Assembly (NCBI GenBank): GCA_964484255.1
Contig: CAZAEH010000045.1
Span: forward strand, 1-7,210
Reading direction: 5' to 3'
From: UBA6215 sp964484255
GTDB taxonomy: Bacteria > Omnitrophota > Gorgyraeia > Pluralincolimonadales > Pluralincolimonadaceae
DNA: 7,210 bases
The position numbers and the translations under genes were made by a program. The notes beneath the pieces were generated by a model that saw only the letters and a list, made by a program, of their open reading frames with translations, searched no databases and was not told where the DNA came from. Of this stretch, positions 6,738 to 7,210 are shown in pieces (position 1 is the stretch's first letter; each line of letters starts with the position of its first letter).

Positions 6738-6765
6738 TTTATCGTTCGGATGTTGAACGATAAAA
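6737..6765. promoter_or_regulatory. Perfect 11-bp inverted repeat at the porin transcription start: candidate operator or leader hairpin
   Basis: Arms TTTTATCGTTC (6737-6747) and GAACGATAAAA (6755-6765) are perfect inverted copies around a 7-nt centre. The dyad begins one base downstream of the -10 element and ends at the Shine-Dalgarno, so it covers the predicted start site near 6760. As DNA it is placed like a repressor operator. As RNA only about the inner 7 bp would be transcribed from a start at 6761-6760. Neither strand shows a T-run after the stem, so it is not a terminator. Confidence 0.6.
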
Positions 6766-6766
6766 T

Positions 6767-6796
6767 ATTCTATGCGTTTACCACAGGATTTGTCAA
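6767..6796 (-). promoter_or_regulatory. Sigma70-like promoter of the outer-membrane barrel gene
   Basis: The -35 is a consensus TTGACA (6796-6791). After an 18-bp spacer comes the -10 TAGAAT (6772-6767), five of six matches to TATAAT. The predicted start is near 6760, giving a leader of about 36 nt. The -35 begins 8 nt past the stop of the upstream DUF2207 gene, so no terminator separates them. Confidence 0.75.
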
Positions 6797-6803
6797 TAGA
6801 AAT

Positions 6804-7210
6804 TTACCAGCCGCCACCTCCGCCGCCGCCTCCTCCGCCGCCTCCGCCGCCTCCGCTGAATCCGGAGCTTGACCCGGGAGCTGTAGACGATGATGATATA
6901 GTGCTTGAGAGGGCGCTGCCCATCGAGTAGGCAAATACTCCTGCGGTAAAATGGCTGTACGAAGCGCCTGAATACCATGCCGGAGAATAATGGCTCCCGT
7001 CGATACCTGCGCGGGAAAGCACGCTCGCGAACTTCTCGGCCCAGGCGTTTTCCACGTCGAGGGCAATGGCATAAGGAAGGTATTTTTCGAAGAGCTGCGG
7101 CGTCTCGGCAGGGGCCCCCATCGCCCGTATCTCGTCTTTCTCAGCCGTCGCCAGGTACATTTTGAAGCCTTCGATGGCATCCATTATAGCCCTGCCGGCA
7201 AGCGTGCGGG
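6804..7210 (-). CDS. DUF2207-family membrane protein, C-terminal end
   Basis: The last 134 codons of a predicted membrane protein, running off the right edge. Fragments TLAGRAIMDAIEGFKMYL and ATAEKDEIRAMG, followed by LFEKYLPYAIALDVENAWAEKF, match the conserved cytosolic C-terminal region of DUF2207 proteins. In that family an N-terminal beta domain and membrane helices come first; these lie outside the window. After a Ser/Thr-rich linker the protein ends SGFSG, fifteen consecutive glycines in all (codons at 6810-6854), then W and a TAA stop. A Gly-rich tail ending in an aromatic residue is common in this family. The ATG at 7184 is an internal Met, since conserved residues precede it in the open frame. 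The function of DUF2207 proteins is not established. The stop lies 79 nt from the porin start, with the porin promoter in between. Confidence 0.82.
   Translation of the reverse strand, partial: RTLAGRAIMDAIEGFKMYLATAEKDEIRAMGAPAETPQLFEKYLPYAIALDVENAWAEKFASVLSRAGIDGSHYSPAWYSGASYSHFTAGVFAYSMGSALSSTISSSSTAPGSSSGFSGGGGGGGGGGGGGGGW

Noticed and set aside
6737..6765. Dyad upstream of the porin read as a rho-independent terminator
   Set aside because: The stem is AT-rich and is followed by an A-run rather than a T-run on either strand. It also lies downstream of a good promoter.
1..7210. tRNA, rRNA, CRISPR arrays, insertion sequences, integrase or phage genes
   Set aside because: I saw no cloverleaf, rRNA signature, spaced direct repeats, transposase motifs or terminal inverted repeats. 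Apart from the gap, nearly all the sequence is accounted for by seven minus-strand genes.

Overview
Organism and context. The window is a single-strand, gene-dense run of moderately GC-rich DNA, with all seven supported genes on the minus strand. A signal-peptide-bearing outer-membrane beta-barrel points to a diderm (Gram-negative) bacterium. The Fe-S assembly pair has the compact, desulfurase-free form typical of anaerobic lineages. With the DUF2207 protein, YhaM-type nuclease and UvrD/Rep-type helicase, this fits an uncultured anaerobic diderm such as Omnitrophota or a relative. That placement is inference from gene content, not a proven taxonomy. A run of exactly 100 N marks a scaffold join, so this is probably a metagenome-assembled or draft genome.

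Layout in transcription order (high to low coordinates). 7210-6804 is the C-terminal end of a DUF2207-family membrane protein finishing in fifteen glycines and a tryptophan. 6803-6725 is the longest intergenic stretch (79 nt); it holds a strong sigma70-like promoter, a perfect 11-bp dyad and a strong ribosome binding site. 6724-5368 is an alginate-export-family outer-membrane beta-barrel, almost complete. 5367-5268 is the assembly gap. 5267-4773 is the C-terminal two thirds of a SufC/SmsC ATPase, 4791-3688 a SufB/D-like scaffold (SmsB type), 3688-2636 a Cu/Zn-efflux-type permease, 2586-1651 a YhaM-type 3'-5' exoribonuclease, 1631-1245 an unrecognised 128-residue membrane protein, and 1252-1 the N-terminal 417 codons of a UvrD/Rep-type helicase.

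How the genes work together. From SmsC to the helicase the genes overlap by 19, 1 and 8 nt or are separated by only 49 and 19 nt, so one operon with translational coupling is likely. Its first part is a minimal Fe-S cluster assembly ATPase/scaffold pair without a cysteine desulfurase, directly coupled to a soft-metal permease. That suggests metal homeostasis linked to cluster building. Its second part is a nucleic-acid-processing module (exoribonuclease, small membrane protein, helicase). The porin has its own promoter. No RNA genes, CRISPR arrays, insertion sequences or convincing terminators are visible. The most interesting points are the minimal Fe-S system with its Cys-rich ATPase tail, its coupling to the permease, the dyad at the porin promoter, and the orphan small membrane protein.
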